From: Curtobacterium caseinilyticum
GTDB lineage: Bacteria > Actinomycetota > Actinomycetes > Actinomycetales > Microbacteriaceae
NCBI RefSeq assembly: GCF_030363035.1
Contig: NZ_JAUCMN010000003.1
Coordinates: 1 to 64,000, forward strand
DNA length: 64,000 nt
Reading direction: 5' to 3'
The stretch's first letter is position 1. Each line of letters starts with the position of its first letter. Shown here in pieces: positions 17,133 to 27,411 of this stretch. A program made the translations under genes and the position numbers. Under the pieces are notes generated by a model that made no database searches, had not been told where the DNA came from, and saw only the letters and a program-made list of their open reading frames with translations.

Positions 17133-18077
17133 TCAGGCCGTCGGTTCCGTCACGAAGTCGATCAGCTCCTCGACGCGGCCGAGCAGCTGCGGTTCGAGGT
17201 CGGCGAAGGTCCGCACCTGCCCGAGGATCCGCTGCCAGGCGCGGGCGATGTCGGCCTGCTCCTCGGCGGGCCACCCGAGGTGCTGGCAGATGCCCTTCTT
17301 CCACTCGATCGAGCGCGGGATCGTCGGCCACGCCTCGAGGCCGAGGCGCGACGGCTTCACCGACTGCCAGACGTCCACGAACGGGTGCCCGACGACGAGC
17401 ACGTGCGCGCCCCACTTCCCGCGCATGACGGCCTCGGCGAAGCGGGACTCCTTCGACCCCGGGACGAGGTGGTCGACGAGCACCCCGACGCGGCGCTCAC
17501 GCGTGGGGCGGAACTCGTCGAGCACGTCGGCGAGGTTGTCGACACCCTCCAGGTACTCGACGACGACGCCCTCGACGCGGAGGTCGGTGCCCCAGACCTT
17601 CTCGACGAGTTCGGCGTCGTGCCGGCCCTCGACCATGATCCGCGACGGCAGCGCCACGCGGGCGCGCTGCTGCTCGACGGCGAACGATCCCGACGCGGTT
17701 CGGAGGCGACCGCCGTCGGACGCGTGCCGCACGGCGGGCGCGGCCCCGTTCCTCCCGGCCGGGGCGGCCGCACCACCTGCCGGGACCGAGGCCGCACGAC
17801 CGGTGCCGGACCGACCGACCGGCGCCTGCGGCCGGCCGAGGGTGACGAGCACACCCTCGAGCAGGAACTGCCCGGTGAAGGGGAACGCGCGGGTCCGTCC
17901 CTTCCAGTCCTCCAGGGTGACGTTGCCGGCCTCGAGGCCCACGACGGCGCCCGCCCAACCGGAGTCCGGGTCCTCGAGGACCATGTCGCGCTCGAGCGGC
18001 ACCTGCCGCACCTTCTTCACGCCCTTCGAGCGCCAGTCGCCCGAGAGCACGTCACTGCCGTACCGGTCGTCGTCCAC
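17133..18077 (-). CDS. DUF3097 family protein, TOPRIM-like core
   Basis: 314 residues with GTG start. Residues 1-80 form an OB-like N-terminal part (VDDDRYGSDVLSGDW...), followed by an Ala/Gly/Pro-rich linker (about 85-120). The conserved C-terminal domain begins near IMVEGRHDAELVEKVWG and continues with VEYLEGVDNLADVL and RRVGVLVDHLVPGSKE. That Glu ... Asp arrangement looks like the metal-binding TOPRIM fold of primases and nucleases; this is my inference, while membership of the actinobacterial DUF3097 family is firmer. A TACGCT box 6 nt upstream supports this start. It is transcribed divergently from the alcohol dehydrogenase. Confidence 0.85.
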   Translation of the reverse strand: MDDDRYGSDVLSGDWRSKGVKKVRQVPLERDMVLEDPDSGWAGAVVGLEAGNVTLEDWKGRTRAFPFTGQFLLEGVLVTLGRPQAPVGRSGTGRAASVPAGGAAAPAGRNGAAPAVRHASDGGRLRTASGSFAVEQQRARVALPSRIMVEGRHDAELVEKVWGTDLRVEGVVVEYLEGVDNLADVLDEFRPTRERRVGVLVDHLVPGSKESRFAEAVMRGKWGAHVLVVGHPFVDVWQSVKPSRLGLEAWPTIPRSIEWKKGICQHLGWPAEEQADIARAWQRILGQVRTFADLEPQLLGRVEELIDFVTEPTA

Positions 18078-18083
18078 CCGGGA

Positions 18084-18089
18084 AGCGTA
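18084..18089 (-). promoter_or_regulatory. -10 box of leaderless DUF3097 transcript
   Basis: TACGCT on the minus strand with 6 nt (TCCCGG) before the GTG at 18077. Confidence 0.55.
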
Positions 18090-18171
18090 GTGTCGACGGG
18101 TCCCGCAACGGCGCCGGATCCCTGGCGCGTCCCGCACGCGCCACGACCACCACCGATCGGAAGGCCACACC

Positions 18172-19224
18172 GTGCGCGCAACCGTCATCCACGCCCCTCG
18201 CGACATCCGCGTCGAGGAACGTGACGCCCCCACCCTCATCGACCCCACCGACGCCGTCGTCAAGGTCACCGCGGCCTGCGTCTGCGGGTCGGACCTCTGG
18301 CCGTACCGCGGCGTCCGCGACACGAAGGAGCCACGCGCCATCGGCCACGAGTTCGTCGGCGTCGTCGAGTCCGTCGGCGCGGACGTCACGGACCTGTCCG
18401 TGGGCGACTTCGTCATCGCCCCCTTCACCACCAACGACGGCACCTGCCAGGCCTGCGCCCACGGCATGACGAGCGGCTGCGAGCACGGCTCCACCTTCGG
18501 CGTGACGCCGGACGCCTACGGGCACCCGATGGGGGGCGCGCAGGCCGAGTACGTCCGCGTGCCGGACGCCACCGCGACGCTCGTGCGCGTGCCGGGGCCG
18601 GTGGACGACGACCTCGTGCCGTCGCTCCTCACCCTCTCCGACGTCTTCTCCACCGGGCACCACGCGGCGGTGTCGGCCGGCGTCGGACCGGGGAAGACCG
18701 TCGTCGTGGTCGGCGACGGCGCGGTCGGCCTGTCCGCCGTACTGGCCGCCGCGCGCCTCGGTGCCGAGCGGATCATCGCGATGAGCCGGCACGCCGACCG
18801 CCAGGCCCTGGCCCGCGAGTTCGGTGCGACCGACGTCGTCGAGACCCGCGGTGACGAGGGCGTGGCCGCGGTGCGCGAGCTGCTCGGCGGCGACCTCGCC
18901 GACTGCGCGCTCGAGGCGGTGGGCACCGCCGAGAGCATGGACCAGGCACTCCGCGTCGTGCGTCCGGGCGGCGCGGTCGGCTACGTGGGCGTGCCGGCGG
19001 GCGACCCCGAGCTGCCGATGCCGTTCCTGTTCGCGAAGAACATCACGGTCGGCGGCGGCATGGCCCCGGCCCGCGCGTACATCGAGGAGCTGCTGCCCGA
19101 CGTGCTCTCGCGCACGATCGACCCCGGGAAGGTGTTCGACCTCGAACTGCCCCTCGACGAGGCGGCGGAGGCGTACGCGGCGATGGACGAGCGTCGGGCG
19201 ATCAAGGTGCTGCTCCGGCCGTAG
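18172..19224 (+). CDS. zinc-dependent alcohol dehydrogenase family protein
   Basis: 350 residues, medium-chain dehydrogenase. Catalytic-zinc ligands are visible in CVCGSDLWPY (Cys) and IGHEFVG (His-Glu). The structural-zinc lobe is reduced to TCQACAHGMTSGCEHG. It has three Cys with altered spacing instead of the canonical four, so the second zinc site may be absent. The Rossmann motif VVVGDGAVGLSAVLAAARLG is near residue 180. The enzyme should oxidise an alcohol or reduce an aldehyde with NAD(P); substrate unknown. GTG start behind a GGAAGG site. It is monocistronic and faces the methyltransferase across a long hairpin. Confidence 0.9.
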   Translation: MRATVIHAPRDIRVEERDAPTLIDPTDAVVKVTAACVCGSDLWPYRGVRDTKEPRAIGHEFVGVVESVGADVTDLSVGDFVIAPFTTNDGTCQACAHGMTSGCEHGSTFGVTPDAYGHPMGGAQAEYVRVPDATATLVRVPGPVDDDLVPSLLTLSDVFSTGHHAAVSAGVGPGKTVVVVGDGAVGLSAVLAAARLGAERIIAMSRHADRQALAREFGATDVVETRGDEGVAAVRELLGGDLADCALEAVGTAESMDQALRVVRPGGAVGYVGVPAGDPELPMPFLFAKNITVGGGMAPARAYIEELLPDVLSRTIDPGKVFDLELPLDEAAEAYAAMDERRAIKVLLRP

Positions 19225-19257
19225 CGACGACCGGTCGACGGCGTCGACCAGGCCCAC

Positions 19258-19327
19258 GCGAGGCTCGGCCCCGCGGACACCTTCGCAGCACGACGTGCAC
19301 GAACCTGTCCGCGGGGCCGAGTCTCGC
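19258..19327. terminator. bidirectional terminator between ADH and methyltransferase genes
   Basis: 22-bp arms (19258-19279 and 19306-19327) match at 21 positions around a 26-nt loop. It lies between two convergent genes and can serve both. Confidence 0.8.
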
Positions 19328-19344
19328 GCCGACGGCAACGCCCG

Positions 19345-20058
19345 TCAGGCGTCGCGGACCGCCAGCACCCGGTGCGGTGCCGCCCGCTCGGCTCGCCACC
19401 CCGCGGGCAGGACGTCCTGCAGCTCCGGGACCGTGAACGACCGCCGGATCGACCGCAGCCCGTCGACGCGGACGAAGGTCCCCGCTGACACCAGCGGCAC
19501 CCCGAGCGCGTACGCCCGGTAGGCCTGCCGCGACCGCCGGATGTCGGAGTGCAGGCTCCGCCCGGTCGCGAGCTGCTCCGAGTCCGCCAGGAACGCCGCG
19601 CGCTCGGTGTCGTCGAGGTGGTGCAGCACGTGGTTCGACACGACGACGTCGAAGCGCTCCCCTGCGGCCACCAGGTCGGCGCTCGACGCCTGGCGGAACG
19701 TCACGCCACGCGTACGCGACCGCCGCGCCGCCGCGACCGCCCGCTCGTCCGGGTCGACCCCGACGACCTCGACGGAGAACCCGTCGCTCCGAGCCCACCG
19801 GACCAGCGACCGCGCGAGGTCACCGCCGCCGCACCCCAGGTCGAGCACCCGCGCACGCCCGGACGGTGGCAGCGCCGGGACGACGTGCGTCCGCCATGCG
19901 GCGCGCCACCCGCTGACGAGCGCGTTCACGACCGCGAAGCGCCGGAAGGTGCGGTCCAGCGCCCGAGGGTCGCAGCCGGGGTCGTCCATGAGCTCGCGGA
20001 GTTCGGTGTCGCGGACGCTCAGGTCCACCGCGCCCGGAGCCGGTTCACGTCGGCTCAC
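19345..20058 (-). CDS. class I SAM-dependent methyltransferase
   Basis: 237 residues. SAM-binding motif I is VLDLGCGGGDLARSL (about 71-85), the acidic loop VVGVDPDERA follows, and VVVSNHVLHHLDD is motif IV-like. The C-terminal part includes DIRRSRQAYRAYALG. The sequence fits UbiE-like small-molecule methyltransferases, probably acting on a hydroxyl group. The ATG overlaps the stop of the type III PKS gene (20055-20058), so a role in methylating the polyketide product is a reasonable inference. No membrane helix. Confidence 0.88.
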   Translation of the reverse strand: MSRREPAPGAVDLSVRDTELRELMDDPGCDPRALDRTFRRFAVVNALVSGWRAAWRTHVVPALPPSGRARVLDLGCGGGDLARSLVRWARSDGFSVEVVGVDPDERAVAAARRSRTRGVTFRQASSADLVAAGERFDVVVSNHVLHHLDDTERAAFLADSEQLATGRSLHSDIRRSRQAYRAYALGVPLVSAGTFVRVDGLRSIRRSFTVPELQDVLPAGWRAERAAPHRVLAVRDA

Positions 20059-21140
20059 GCCCCGACCGCCGTGAGCCTCGCGCTCTCCACCGTCAGGCCG
20101 GGTCCGAACGCGACCGCGGCGAGCGGCGTGCCGTCCGGCAGCCCGCGCTCCACCGCGTCACGCAGGACGAACAGGACCGTCGCGCTCGACATGTTCCCGT
20201 GGTCGCGCAGGACGGCACGGCTGGACGCCACCGCGTCGTCCGGCAGCGCGAGCGCGTCCTGAGCACGGTCGAGGATCGCGCGTCCGCCGGGGTGCACGGC
20301 CCACACCGGTACGTCGGCGAAGGTCTCGCCCTCGCCGAGCAGCGACCGCACGGCCGCTGGCACGTGCACGCCGACGAGCTTCGGGACGGCGGTCGAGAGC
20401 ACCATCTCGAAGCCCTCGTCGCCGATGTTCCAGGCCATCTCCGACGCCCCTTCGGGCACGGTCGCGGTGGCGAACCGCTCGATGCGGAGCCCGGGGCCAC
20501 CGCTCGTCACGACGACCGCTGCTGCTCCGTCACCGAAGACGCTGTTCGCGACGATCTGGTCCGGGTCGTCCGACGCCCGCACGTGCAGGGTGCAGAGCTC
20601 GGCGCAGACCACGAGCACGACCGCGTCCGGGTCGGCCTCGGCGAACGCGGCGGCGATCCGGAGCGCCGGGAAGGCGGCGCAGCACCCCATGAAGCCGATG
20701 TGGTGCCGGAACACGCCGGCGGGCAGTCCGAGTCGGTCGACGACGTCGATGTCCGGGCCGGGCTGCGTGAACCCGGTGCACGACACCGTCACCAGGTGCG
20801 TGACGCGCGACGGTGCGACGCCGGCCCGCTCGACGGCGTCCCGCGCAGCCGCGACGAACAACGCCGGAGCGAGGTCGCGGTAGCGGTCGTTCCGGGTGCC
20901 GGTGGACGGGGAGACGAGCGTGCCCGAGTCCTCGCGGAAGAGTCCACCGGGTCGTGTCGCGTCGAGCTCGTCGATCACCGTGTGCCGGTGCTCGACCGCG
21001 GACACGTCGAAGGCGGCCGGCACGATGCGGCGGCCGAGACGACCGAGGTCCGGCTGCCCGGCGAACAGGTCCCGCACCGCCGCCTGGTCGAGGGTGGTGT
21101 CGGGGACGCTGGTCCCGATGGCGCGGATCGTTGCGGTCAC
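20055..21140 (-). CDS. type III polyketide synthase
   Basis: 361 residues, a chalcone/stilbene synthase-type homodimeric ketosynthase. The catalytic triad is Cys121 (VTVSCTGFTQPGPD), His283 (VWAVHPGGRAIL) and Asn316 (LRDHGNMSSA). The conserved GFMGCCAAFPALR loop is also present. The enzyme condenses an acyl-CoA starter with malonyl-CoA units into resorcinols, pyrones or phloroglucinols; the product cannot be read from sequence. I use the GTG at 21140, which opens right before ATIRAIGTSVP. An upstream in-frame start would add 27 residues of Pro/Gly-rich sequence atypical of the family. It overlaps the methyltransferase by four bases. Confidence 0.93.
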   Translation of the reverse strand: MTATIRAIGTSVPDTTLDQAAVRDLFAGQPDLGRLGRRIVPAAFDVSAVEHRHTVIDELDATRPGGLFREDSGTLVSPSTGTRNDRYRDLAPALFVAAARDAVERAGVAPSRVTHLVTVSCTGFTQPGPDIDVVDRLGLPAGVFRHHIGFMGCCAAFPALRIAAAFAEADPDAVVLVVCAELCTLHVRASDDPDQIVANSVFGDGAAAVVVTSGGPGLRIERFATATVPEGASEMAWNIGDEGFEMVLSTAVPKLVGVHVPAAVRSLLGEGETFADVPVWAVHPGGRAILDRAQDALALPDDAVASSRAVLRDHGNMSSATVLFVLRDAVERGLPDGTPLAAVAFGPGLTVESARLTAVGA

Positions 21141-21270
21141 ACCTGATCCTGTCACCAGGTCGCTGACGCGTCCCCAGGTTGGTCCGCCGGGCGGGCGCGG
21201 GGACCACCGGACAGCAGGCACCGTGCCAGCCGGCGCCGCCCGTCCGCCGGGTGAGCGCGCGGACCACCGG

Positions 21271-21316
21271 ACGGACGGGAGGCGCGGTGCCAGCTGGCAC
21301 CGCGCCTCCCGTCCGT
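21271..21316 (-). terminator. perfect 46-bp palindromic terminator after gatB
   Basis: 21271-21293 is the exact reverse complement of 21294-21316, with no spacer. It lies 59 nt past the gatB stop and upstream of the PKS gene, and belongs to the GACGGGAGGC family. The surrounding gap 21141-21374 also has several shorter GGACCACCGGAC-type words. Confidence 0.85.
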
Positions 21317-21374
21317 GTCGTGGTCGCGCTGCGTCCGGACCGCGCCGGGCCGCGTCGCGCCGGGCCGCGTCGCG

Positions 21375-22880
21375 CTACGACTGCTGCGCGCGCTCCAGCA
21401 CCAGCTCGCGGACGCGCGCGGCGTCCGCCTGACCCTTCATCGCCTTCATGACCGCACCGATGATCGCGCCGGCGGCCTGGACCTTGCCGTCCTGGATCTT
21501 GGCGAGCACGTCGGGCTGCGCGGCGAGTGCCTGGTCGACGGCCGCGGTGAGGGCCGAGTCGTCCGAGACGACCTTCAGCCCGCGGGCCTCGACGACCTGC
21601 GCCGGCGAGCCCTCACCGGCGATGACGCCCTCGAGGACCTGTCGGGCCAGCCGGTCGGTGAGGTCACCGGACTCGACGAGTGCGATCGTCTCGGCGACGT
21701 GCTGCGGCGACACGAGGTCACCCGCTGCGGCGTCCTGCGCGTTGGCCACGCGGCTGATCTCGCCGGTCCACCACTTGCGCGCGGCCTGCGGGGAGGCGCC
21801 GGCGGCGACCGTGGCCTCGACCTCGTCGAGCAGTCCGCCGTTGACGACGTCCTGGAACTCGAGGTCGCTGAAGCGCCACTCGCCCTTCAGCCGACGACGA
21901 CGTGCGACCGGGGCCTCGGGCAGGGACGCACGGAGTTCCTCGACGACGGCGGGGTCCGGCACCACGGGGAGCAGGTCGGGCTCCGGGAAGTAGCGGTAGT
22001 CGTCGGCGTCCGACTTCGGGCGGCCGGCCGAGGTGCGGCCGGTGTCCTCGTGCCAGTGCCGGGTCTCCTGCGTGATCGTGCCGCCGGCGGCGAGGATCGC
22101 GGCCTGTCGCTGGATCTCGTACCGGATGGCGCGCTCGACGGCGCGGAACGAGTTGACGTTCTTCGTCTCGGTGCGGGTGCCGAGCTCCTCCTGCCCCCAC
22201 GGGCGCAGCGAGATGTTGGCGTCGCAGCGCAGGTTGCCGCGCTCCATGCGGGCCTCGGAGACGCCGAGCGCGCGGACGAGGTCACGGATGACCTGCACGT
22301 ACGCGGCACCGAGCTCCGGGGCACGGTCCTTCGCGCCGAAGATCGGCTTCGTGACGATCTCGACGAGCGGGACGCCCGCCCGGTTGTAGTCGACGAGTGA
22401 GTACTCGGCGCCCTGGATGCGACCGGTGGCACCGCCGACGTGGGTCAGCTTGCCGGCGTCCTCCTCCATGTGCGCGCGTTCGATGGGCACCTGGAAGATC
22501 GTGCCGTCCGCCAGTTCGACCTCGACCTCGCCCTCGAACGCGATCGGCTCGTCGTACTGCGAGATCTGGTAGTTCTTCGGGTTGTCCGGGTAGTAGTAGT
22601 TCTTCCGGGCGAACCGCGAGGACTCGGCGATCGAGCAGCCGAGCGCGAGCCCGAGCTGGATCGAGTAGCGCACGGCCTGCTCGTTCACGACCGGCAGCGA
22701 CCCGGGCAGACCGAGGTCGACCGGGGTCACGTTCGTGTTGGGCTCGCCGCCGAAGAAGTTCGGCGCGTCCGAGAACATCTTGGTCTTCGTCGCGAGTTCG
22801 ACGTGGACCTCGAAGCCGAGCACCGGCTCGAAGCGCTCGAGCGCCTCGTCGAAGTCCATCAGCGCGTCCTTCTGCGCCAT
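21375..22880 (-). CDS. gatB: aspartyl/glutamyl-tRNA amidotransferase subunit B
   Basis: 501 residues. Hallmarks: [19 protein letters not shown] at the start, the [20 protein letters not shown] stretch and a C-terminal YqeY-like domain. GatB binds the tRNA and phosphorylates the mischarged Asp or Glu before ammonia from GatA converts it to Asn or Gln. The ATG overlaps the gatA stop by one base (TGATG), so translation is coupled. A perfect palindrome terminates the operon. Confidence 0.97.
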   Translation of the reverse strand: MAQKDALMDFDEALERFEPVLGFEVHVELATKTKMFSDAPNFFGGEPNTNVTPVDLGLPGSLPVVNEQAVRYSIQLGLALGCSIAESSRFARKNYYYPDNPKNYQISQYDEPIAFEGEVEVELADGTIFQVPIERAHMEEDAGKLTHVGGATGRIQGAEYSLVDYNRAGVPLVEIVTKPIFGAKDRAPELGAAYVQVIRDLVRALGVSEARMERGNLRCDANISLRPWGQEELGTRTETKNVNSFRAVERAIRYEIQRQAAILAAGGTITQETRHWHEDTGRTSAGRPKSDADDYRYFPEPDLLPVVPDPAVVEELRASLPEAPVARRRRLKGEWRFSDLEFQDVVNGGLLDEVEATVAAGASPQAARKWWTGEISRVANAQDAAAGDLVSPQHVAETIALVESGDLTDRLARQVLEGVIAGEGSPAQVVEARGLKVVSDDSALTAAVDQALAAQPDVLAKIQDGKVQAAGAIIGAVMKAMKGQADAARVRELVLERAQQS

Positions 22881-24427
22881 CAGATCACACCTTCCTGCGC
22901 AGCGGACTGCTGGGTCTGGTCGAGGTCCGGGATGCTGTCGATGAGCGGCCGGCCCCACTGCTGCTCGAGCAGGCGCTCGAGCGCGGCGCCGTAGCGGTAC
23001 AGCCGGGCGTCCTCGCGCTGCGGGGCCATCAGCTGCACACCGGTCGGCAGCGAGTCCTCGGGCGCGAGGCCGTTCGGGATGCTCATGCCGGGGACGCCGG
23101 CGAGGTTCGCCGGGATCGTCGTGAGGTCGTTGAGGTACATCGACAGCGGGTCGTCGAGGCGTTCCCCGAGCGGGAAAGCGGTCGTCGGTGCCGACGGGCT
23201 GATGAGCAGGTCGACCTGGTCGAACGCGGCCGCGAAGTCGCGCTGGACGAGCGTCCGGACCTTCTGCGCGGAGCCGTAGTACGCGTCGTAGTACCCGGCG
23301 CTCAGGGCGTAGGTGCCGAGGATGATGCGGCGCTTGACCTCGGGGCCGAAACCGGCCTCCCGCGTCGCGGCCATGACGTCCTCGACGGTCGCGCCGTTCT
23401 CCGGCGTGACGCGGAGGCCGAAGCGCACCGAGTCGAACTTCGCCAGGTTCGACGACGCCTCTGCCGGGAGGATCAGGTAGTACGCGCTGATGGCGTACGC
23501 GAACGAGGGCGCATCGACCTCGACGACCTGGGCACCGGCGGCCTCGAGGACCGCGACGGTCTCCTGGAAGCGCTGCGTGACACCGGCCTGGAAGCCCTCG
23601 CCCCCGGCGAGCTCCTTGACGACGCCGACCTTGAGCCCGCGCAGCGTGTCGGCCTGCAGGCCCTCGCGCGCAGCTGCGGCCATCGACGGCCAGGCGTCCG
23701 GGATCGACGTGGAGTCCTTCGGGTCGTGCCCGCCGATGACGTCGTGCAGGAGCGCGGCGTCGAGGACGGTGCGCGACACCGGTCCGATCTGGTCGAGGCT
23801 CGAGGCCAGAGCGATCGCGCCGTACCGGCTCACACCGCCGTACGTCGGCTTGACGCCGACCGTGCCGGTGACGGCGCCGGGCTGGCGGATCGAGCCGCCG
23901 GTGTCGGATCCGAGGGCGAACGGTGCCTCGTGCGCGGCGACCGCGGCGGCCGAGCCACCGCCGGACCCGCCGGGGATCCGGTCGAGGTCCCAGGGGTTCC
24001 GCGTCGGACCGTACGCCGAGAACTCGGTCGTCGAGCCCATCGCGAACTCGTCCATGTTGGTCTTGCCGAGCGGCACGAGACCGGCTGCCCGGAGCTTCGC
24101 GACCGGGGTGGCGTCGTACGGCGGTCGCCACCCCTCGAGGATCTTCGAGCCCGAGGTCGTCGGCATGTCCTGCGTGCACAGGACGTCCTTGATCGCGATC
24201 GGGACGCCCGCGAGCGCACCGAGGTCGTCGCCCGCGGCACGGCGCGCGTCGATCGACTTCGCCGCCGCGAGGGCGTTCTCGTTGACGTGCAGGAACGCGT
24301 GCACGTCCCCGTCGACGGCGGCGATGCGGTCGAGGTGGGCCTGTGTGGCCTCCACGCTCGAGACGTCGCGGGCCACGAGGGCGTCGGCGAGCGCCGCTGC
24401 GCTCAGCCGGGTGATGTCGTCGGTCAC
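22880..24427 (-). CDS. gatA: aspartyl/glutamyl-tRNA amidotransferase subunit A
   Basis: 515 residues with GTG start. The amidase signature is intact: Lys80 ([10 protein letters not shown]), cis-Ser155 ([12 protein letters not shown]) and nucleophile Ser179 ([12 protein letters not shown]). It hydrolyses glutamine and channels ammonia to GatB. It lies 11 bp downstream of gatC in the order gatC-gatA-gatB. Confidence 0.98.
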   Translation of the reverse strand: MTDDITRLSAAALADALVARDVSSVEATQAHLDRIAAVDGDVHAFLHVNENALAAAKSIDARRAAGDDLGALAGVPIAIKDVLCTQDMPTTSGSKILEGWRPPYDATPVAKLRAAGLVPLGKTNMDEFAMGSTTEFSAYGPTRNPWDLDRIPGGSGGGSAAAVAAHEAPFALGSDTGGSIRQPGAVTGTVGVKPTYGGVSRYGAIALASSLDQIGPVSRTVLDAALLHDVIGGHDPKDSTSIPDAWPSMAAAAREGLQADTLRGLKVGVVKELAGGEGFQAGVTQRFQETVAVLEAAGAQVVEVDAPSFAYAISAYYLILPAEASSNLAKFDSVRFGLRVTPENGATVEDVMAATREAGFGPEVKRRIILGTYALSAGYYDAYYGSAQKVRTLVQRDFAAAFDQVDLLISPSAPTTAFPLGERLDDPLSMYLNDLTTIPANLAGVPGMSIPNGLAPEDSLPTGVQLMAPQREDARLYRYGAALERLLEQQWGRPLIDSIPDLDQTQQSAAQEGVI

Positions 24428-24438
24428 TGTCTTCCGCC

Positions 24439-24738
24439 CTACTGTTCTTCGCCGAGGATGGCCGTCACGCGGAACCGTTCGCCGTCGGAGTCCGGGGCAC
24501 CGGAGAGCGCCTGCTCCTGGGTCAGCGTCTGCCCCACCACGTCGGGTCGGGTGACGTTGCCGAGCGGCACGGGGTGGCTCGTCGCCGGGACGTCGTCGGT
24601 CGCGACCTCGGCGACCTTGGCGACGCTCTCGACGATGTGCGACAGCTCCCCGGTCAGCTTCTCGATCTCGTCCGGCGTCAGTGCGATGCGCGCGAGGTTC
24701 GCCAGGTGGGCGACCTGCTCGCTCGTGATGTCAGGCAT
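24439..24738 (-). CDS. gatC: aspartyl/glutamyl-tRNA amidotransferase subunit C
   Basis: 99 residues with the expected helical start ([20 protein letters not shown]) and the extended C-terminal belt that wraps the GatA-GatB interface. The ATG at 24738 begins the conserved MPDITSEQ; longer reading-frame extensions upstream cross a perfect hairpin and are not credible. First gene of the gat operon. Confidence 0.96.
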   Translation of the reverse strand: MPDITSEQVAHLANLARIALTPDEIEKLTGELSHIVESVAKVAEVATDDVPATSHPVPLGNVTRPDVVGQTLTQEQALSGAPDSDGERFRVTAILGEEQ

Positions 24739-24886
24739 GGTGCTCCGTCGATCGGTTCGTGGAATGCGCACCAGTCTATTGGCCGTGTCCGGCGGCGGCG
24801 CCACGCCGGACCCCAGCTGTGGACGCTCCCCCGACCACCCGGGGTGCGGAGGAACGGGCGGAGGCGGCCAGGGGTGCCTGCGGACG

Positions 24887-24935
24887 GCCTGGAGGCCCGG
24901 TGCCGGTCCATGGGACCGGCACCGGGCCTCCAGGC
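24887..24935 (-). terminator. perfect 23-bp stem terminator after the PBP gene
   Basis: 24887-24909 pairs exactly with 24913-24935 around an ATG loop, 12 nt beyond the PBP stop. It separates the PBP gene from gatC and is a CCTGGAGGC variant of the recurrent palindrome family. Confidence 0.85.
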
Positions 24936-24946
24936 TGCCGCGGCTG

Positions 24947-27343
24947 CTACCGGTGGGTCGTGGCCTGTCCGGTGGTCCCGCCGGTCGTCGTCCCTCGCCC
25001 CGCAGGGGCAGCCGGAGCGGTCGCCGTCGTCCCCTGCCCCACCCCGCCCTGGCCGGTGCCGCCGGTCCCAACCCGGCCTGCCCCGCCCTGACCGGTCGGT
25101 GCCTGGCCGGTGGGAGACTGACCGGTCGCGCCGGACGCGCCGGGCGTCTGGTCGGTCGCACCACCGCGGACCGTCGGGGACCCCGTCTGCGCCTGTCTCT
25201 GCGTCCGCGGCGCAGACCCGATCATGGCGGGGTCGGGCTCCGGCAGCGCGTCACCGCCGTACCGCTGGTCGAGCCAGGACATCATCGACCGGCCGACGCC
25301 GAACTTCGCGCTGTAGCCGGTCGTGCCCTGCGGGAACGACACGTGCGCGAGCCCGACGCTCCCCGTGACGTTGCCGATCCAGGTCGCGTTCGTGTACTTC
25401 GTGCTCGACGCGACGAGCCAGTTCTGGACGTCGCCGTCCGTGGTGCCGGTCTTCGCGAACTTCGGCGTGCTGTCCCCCGGGTTCGCGGACGCCGCCGTGC
25501 CGTTGCCGGTCAGGACGCCCTGGAGCGCGAAGTCGACGGTGCCCGCGACCTCGGCCGAGACCCCACGGGTGCAGCTCGAGGGCGACGGCGTGATGGTCGT
25601 GCCGTCCGACTCCCGCACCGAGTCGATGACGGTCGGGGTGCACACGACCCCGCCGTTCGCGAAGCCGGCGTAGGCCTCGGCCAGGTCGATCGGCGACAGC
25701 GGGTTCGTCCCGAGCACCGAGGCCGGGTTCGACGCCGGCGCCGACCCGTTCGCCTGGTGGATGCCCATCGACTGCGCGAGCTCCTTGATCTTGCAGAGGT
25801 CGAGCTGCTTCGCCATCGCCCCGAACGCCGTGTTGATCGACTCCGACGTCGCCGCCTGCACCGACATGCTCGACGGCACCGCCTCGGCGTTCGCGACCGG
25901 CCACGGCTCGCCGCCGAGCGCGGCGCACGAGTTCGTGAACTCGGACTGCTGGAACAGGTGCTCCCCCGTCGGGACCGACTCGGACAGGGTGTGCCCGGAT
26001 GCGAGCCACTCGGCCAACGTGAAGACCTTGTACGTCGAACCTGTCTGGAACCCGCCCGAGTTGCCGTACGCCGAGTCCGCGTTGTAGTCGATCGCGGTCG
26101 CGCCGGCTCCGGCGTCGTCGCCCTGCGTGTAGGTCGTGTTCTGCACCATCGACAGCACCCGACCGGTCCCCGGCTCCACCGTGACGTTCGTGCCGCCGAG
26201 GTCGACGCCGTCCATCGTCGCGGGGACGTAGGTCGACAGCGCGGTCTGCGCCTGGGCCTGCAGGTCGAGGTCCAGCGAGGTGTGGATCTCGAGTCCCTTC
26301 GTGTCGAGGGTCTCGATGCGCTCCGCGGCGGTCTTGCCGAAGGCGGGGTCCTGCAGCACCTGGTCGCGGACGTAGTCGCAGAAGTAGCCGGCGTCGTAGG
26401 CGCTCGCGGCCGCCGAGCAGCCGTTCGCCGTCTCGGTGATCCGGGGCTGCACCGGCGTGGCCGTCGCCTGTGCCAGCTGGTCCTTCGTGATGTCGTGGTG
26501 CACGGCCATGCGCTGCAGCACGTAGTCGCGGCGCGCCTTGGTCGCCGCGTAGCCGTCCGCCTTGCCGTTGTGGGCGTTTCCCGGTCGGTCGATGCGCAGG
26601 TTCGCCGGGTTGTTGAGGATCGCCACGAGGGTCGCCGACTGCACGAGGGACAGGTCCTTCGCGTGCACGCCGAAGTAGTACTCGGCACCGGCCTCGGCGC
26701 CGTACACGCGACCGCCGAGCCCGACGAGGTTGAGGTACCCGGTCAGGATCTGGTCCTTCGAGTACTTCTTGTTCACCGCGATCGCGTACCGCATCTCCTG
26801 GAGCTTGCGCTGCGGCGTGACCCCGGCCGCGTCCTCGTAGCAGGCGGCGATCTTCGCCTGGGTGGCGGCGGCGTCCTTGCCGGTCAGTTGCTCGCACTGC
26901 TGCACGAGCACGTTCTTCACGTACTGCTGGGTGATGCTCGAGCCGCCCTGCACGTCACCACCGACGACCGTGGCGGCGACACCGCGGACCGTGCCGAGCA
27001 GGTCGATGCCGCCCTCGTCCTCGAACCGGGGGTCCTCCGTGTCGATCGCGGCGCGCTTCAGCGAGTCGGCCATCGCGCTCGAGGCGACGTCCGTGCGGTT
27101 CTCGGCGTAGAAGGACGCGATCTTGACCTGCTGGCCGTCCTTCGTCGCGTACACCGACGACACCTGCTGCGGCGTCTGGATGTCGAGGTAGCTCGGCAGG
27201 TCCTCGAAGAACGAGACGGCGCCCGAGGTGCCCTCGCCCGCGACGGCAACGGCGGGGGTCACCGCGACGGCCACCAGCAGCCCGGCGAGACCGGACATGG
27301 CGACGAAGGTCGAGAGGGCTCCGGTCCACCGCAACGCACGCAT
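24947..27343 (-). CDS. class A penicillin-binding protein (GT51 plus transpeptidase)
   Basis: 798 residues. An N-terminal signal anchor (about 8-35) is followed by a GT51 glycosyltransferase domain with [12 protein letters not shown] (103-114) and [13 protein letters not shown] (132-144). The transpeptidase domain has STYK (436-439), SIN (502-504) and KTGT (631-634). The protein polymerises lipid II and crosslinks stem peptides outside the membrane. The glycosyltransferase motif carries Glu where textbook class A PBPs have His after the Phe (EDxxFxxH). The last 85 residues are a Gly/Thr/Gln-rich low-complexity tail. It is transcribed behind the alpha/beta hydrolase and terminated by a perfect hairpin. 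Confidence 0.95.
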   Translation of the reverse strand: MRALRWTGALSTFVAMSGLAGLLVAVAVTPAVAVAGEGTSGAVSFFEDLPSYLDIQTPQQVSSVYATKDGQQVKIASFYAENRTDVASSAMADSLKRAAIDTEDPRFEDEGGIDLLGTVRGVAATVVGGDVQGGSSITQQYVKNVLVQQCEQLTGKDAAATQAKIAACYEDAAGVTPQRKLQEMRYAIAVNKKYSKDQILTGYLNLVGLGGRVYGAEAGAEYYFGVHAKDLSLVQSATLVAILNNPANLRIDRPGNAHNGKADGYAATKARRDYVLQRMAVHHDITKDQLAQATATPVQPRITETANGCSAAASAYDAGYFCDYVRDQVLQDPAFGKTAAERIETLDTKGLEIHTSLDLDLQAQAQTALSTYVPATMDGVDLGGTNVTVEPGTGRVLSMVQNTTYTQGDDAGAGATAIDYNADSAYGNSGGFQTGSTYKVFTLAEWLASGHTLSESVPTGEHLFQQSEFTNSCAALGGEPWPVANAEAVPSSMSVQAATSESINTAFGAMAKQLDLCKIKELAQSMGIHQANGSAPASNPASVLGTNPLSPIDLAEAYAGFANGGVVCTPTVIDSVRESDGTTITPSPSSCTRGVSAEVAGTVDFALQGVLTGNGTAASANPGDSTPKFAKTGTTDGDVQNWLVASSTKYTNATWIGNVTGSVGLAHVSFPQGTTGYSAKFGVGRSMMSWLDQRYGGDALPEPDPAMIGSAPRTQRQAQTGSPTVRGGATDQTPGASGATGQSPTGQAPTGQGGAGRVGTGGTGQGGVGQGTTATAPAAPAGRGTTTGGTTGQATTHR

Positions 27344-27411
27344 GGCGGCACGGTACGGGGACGGTCTGGGGCCGGTCTGCCCGGTGTGTGCCGGGGCCTG
27401 CGGCCGTCCTC

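Noticed and set aside
21141..21221. Upstream start adding 27 residues to the type III PKS
   Set aside because: The added sequence is Pro/Gly-rich and outside the family's normal N-terminus.
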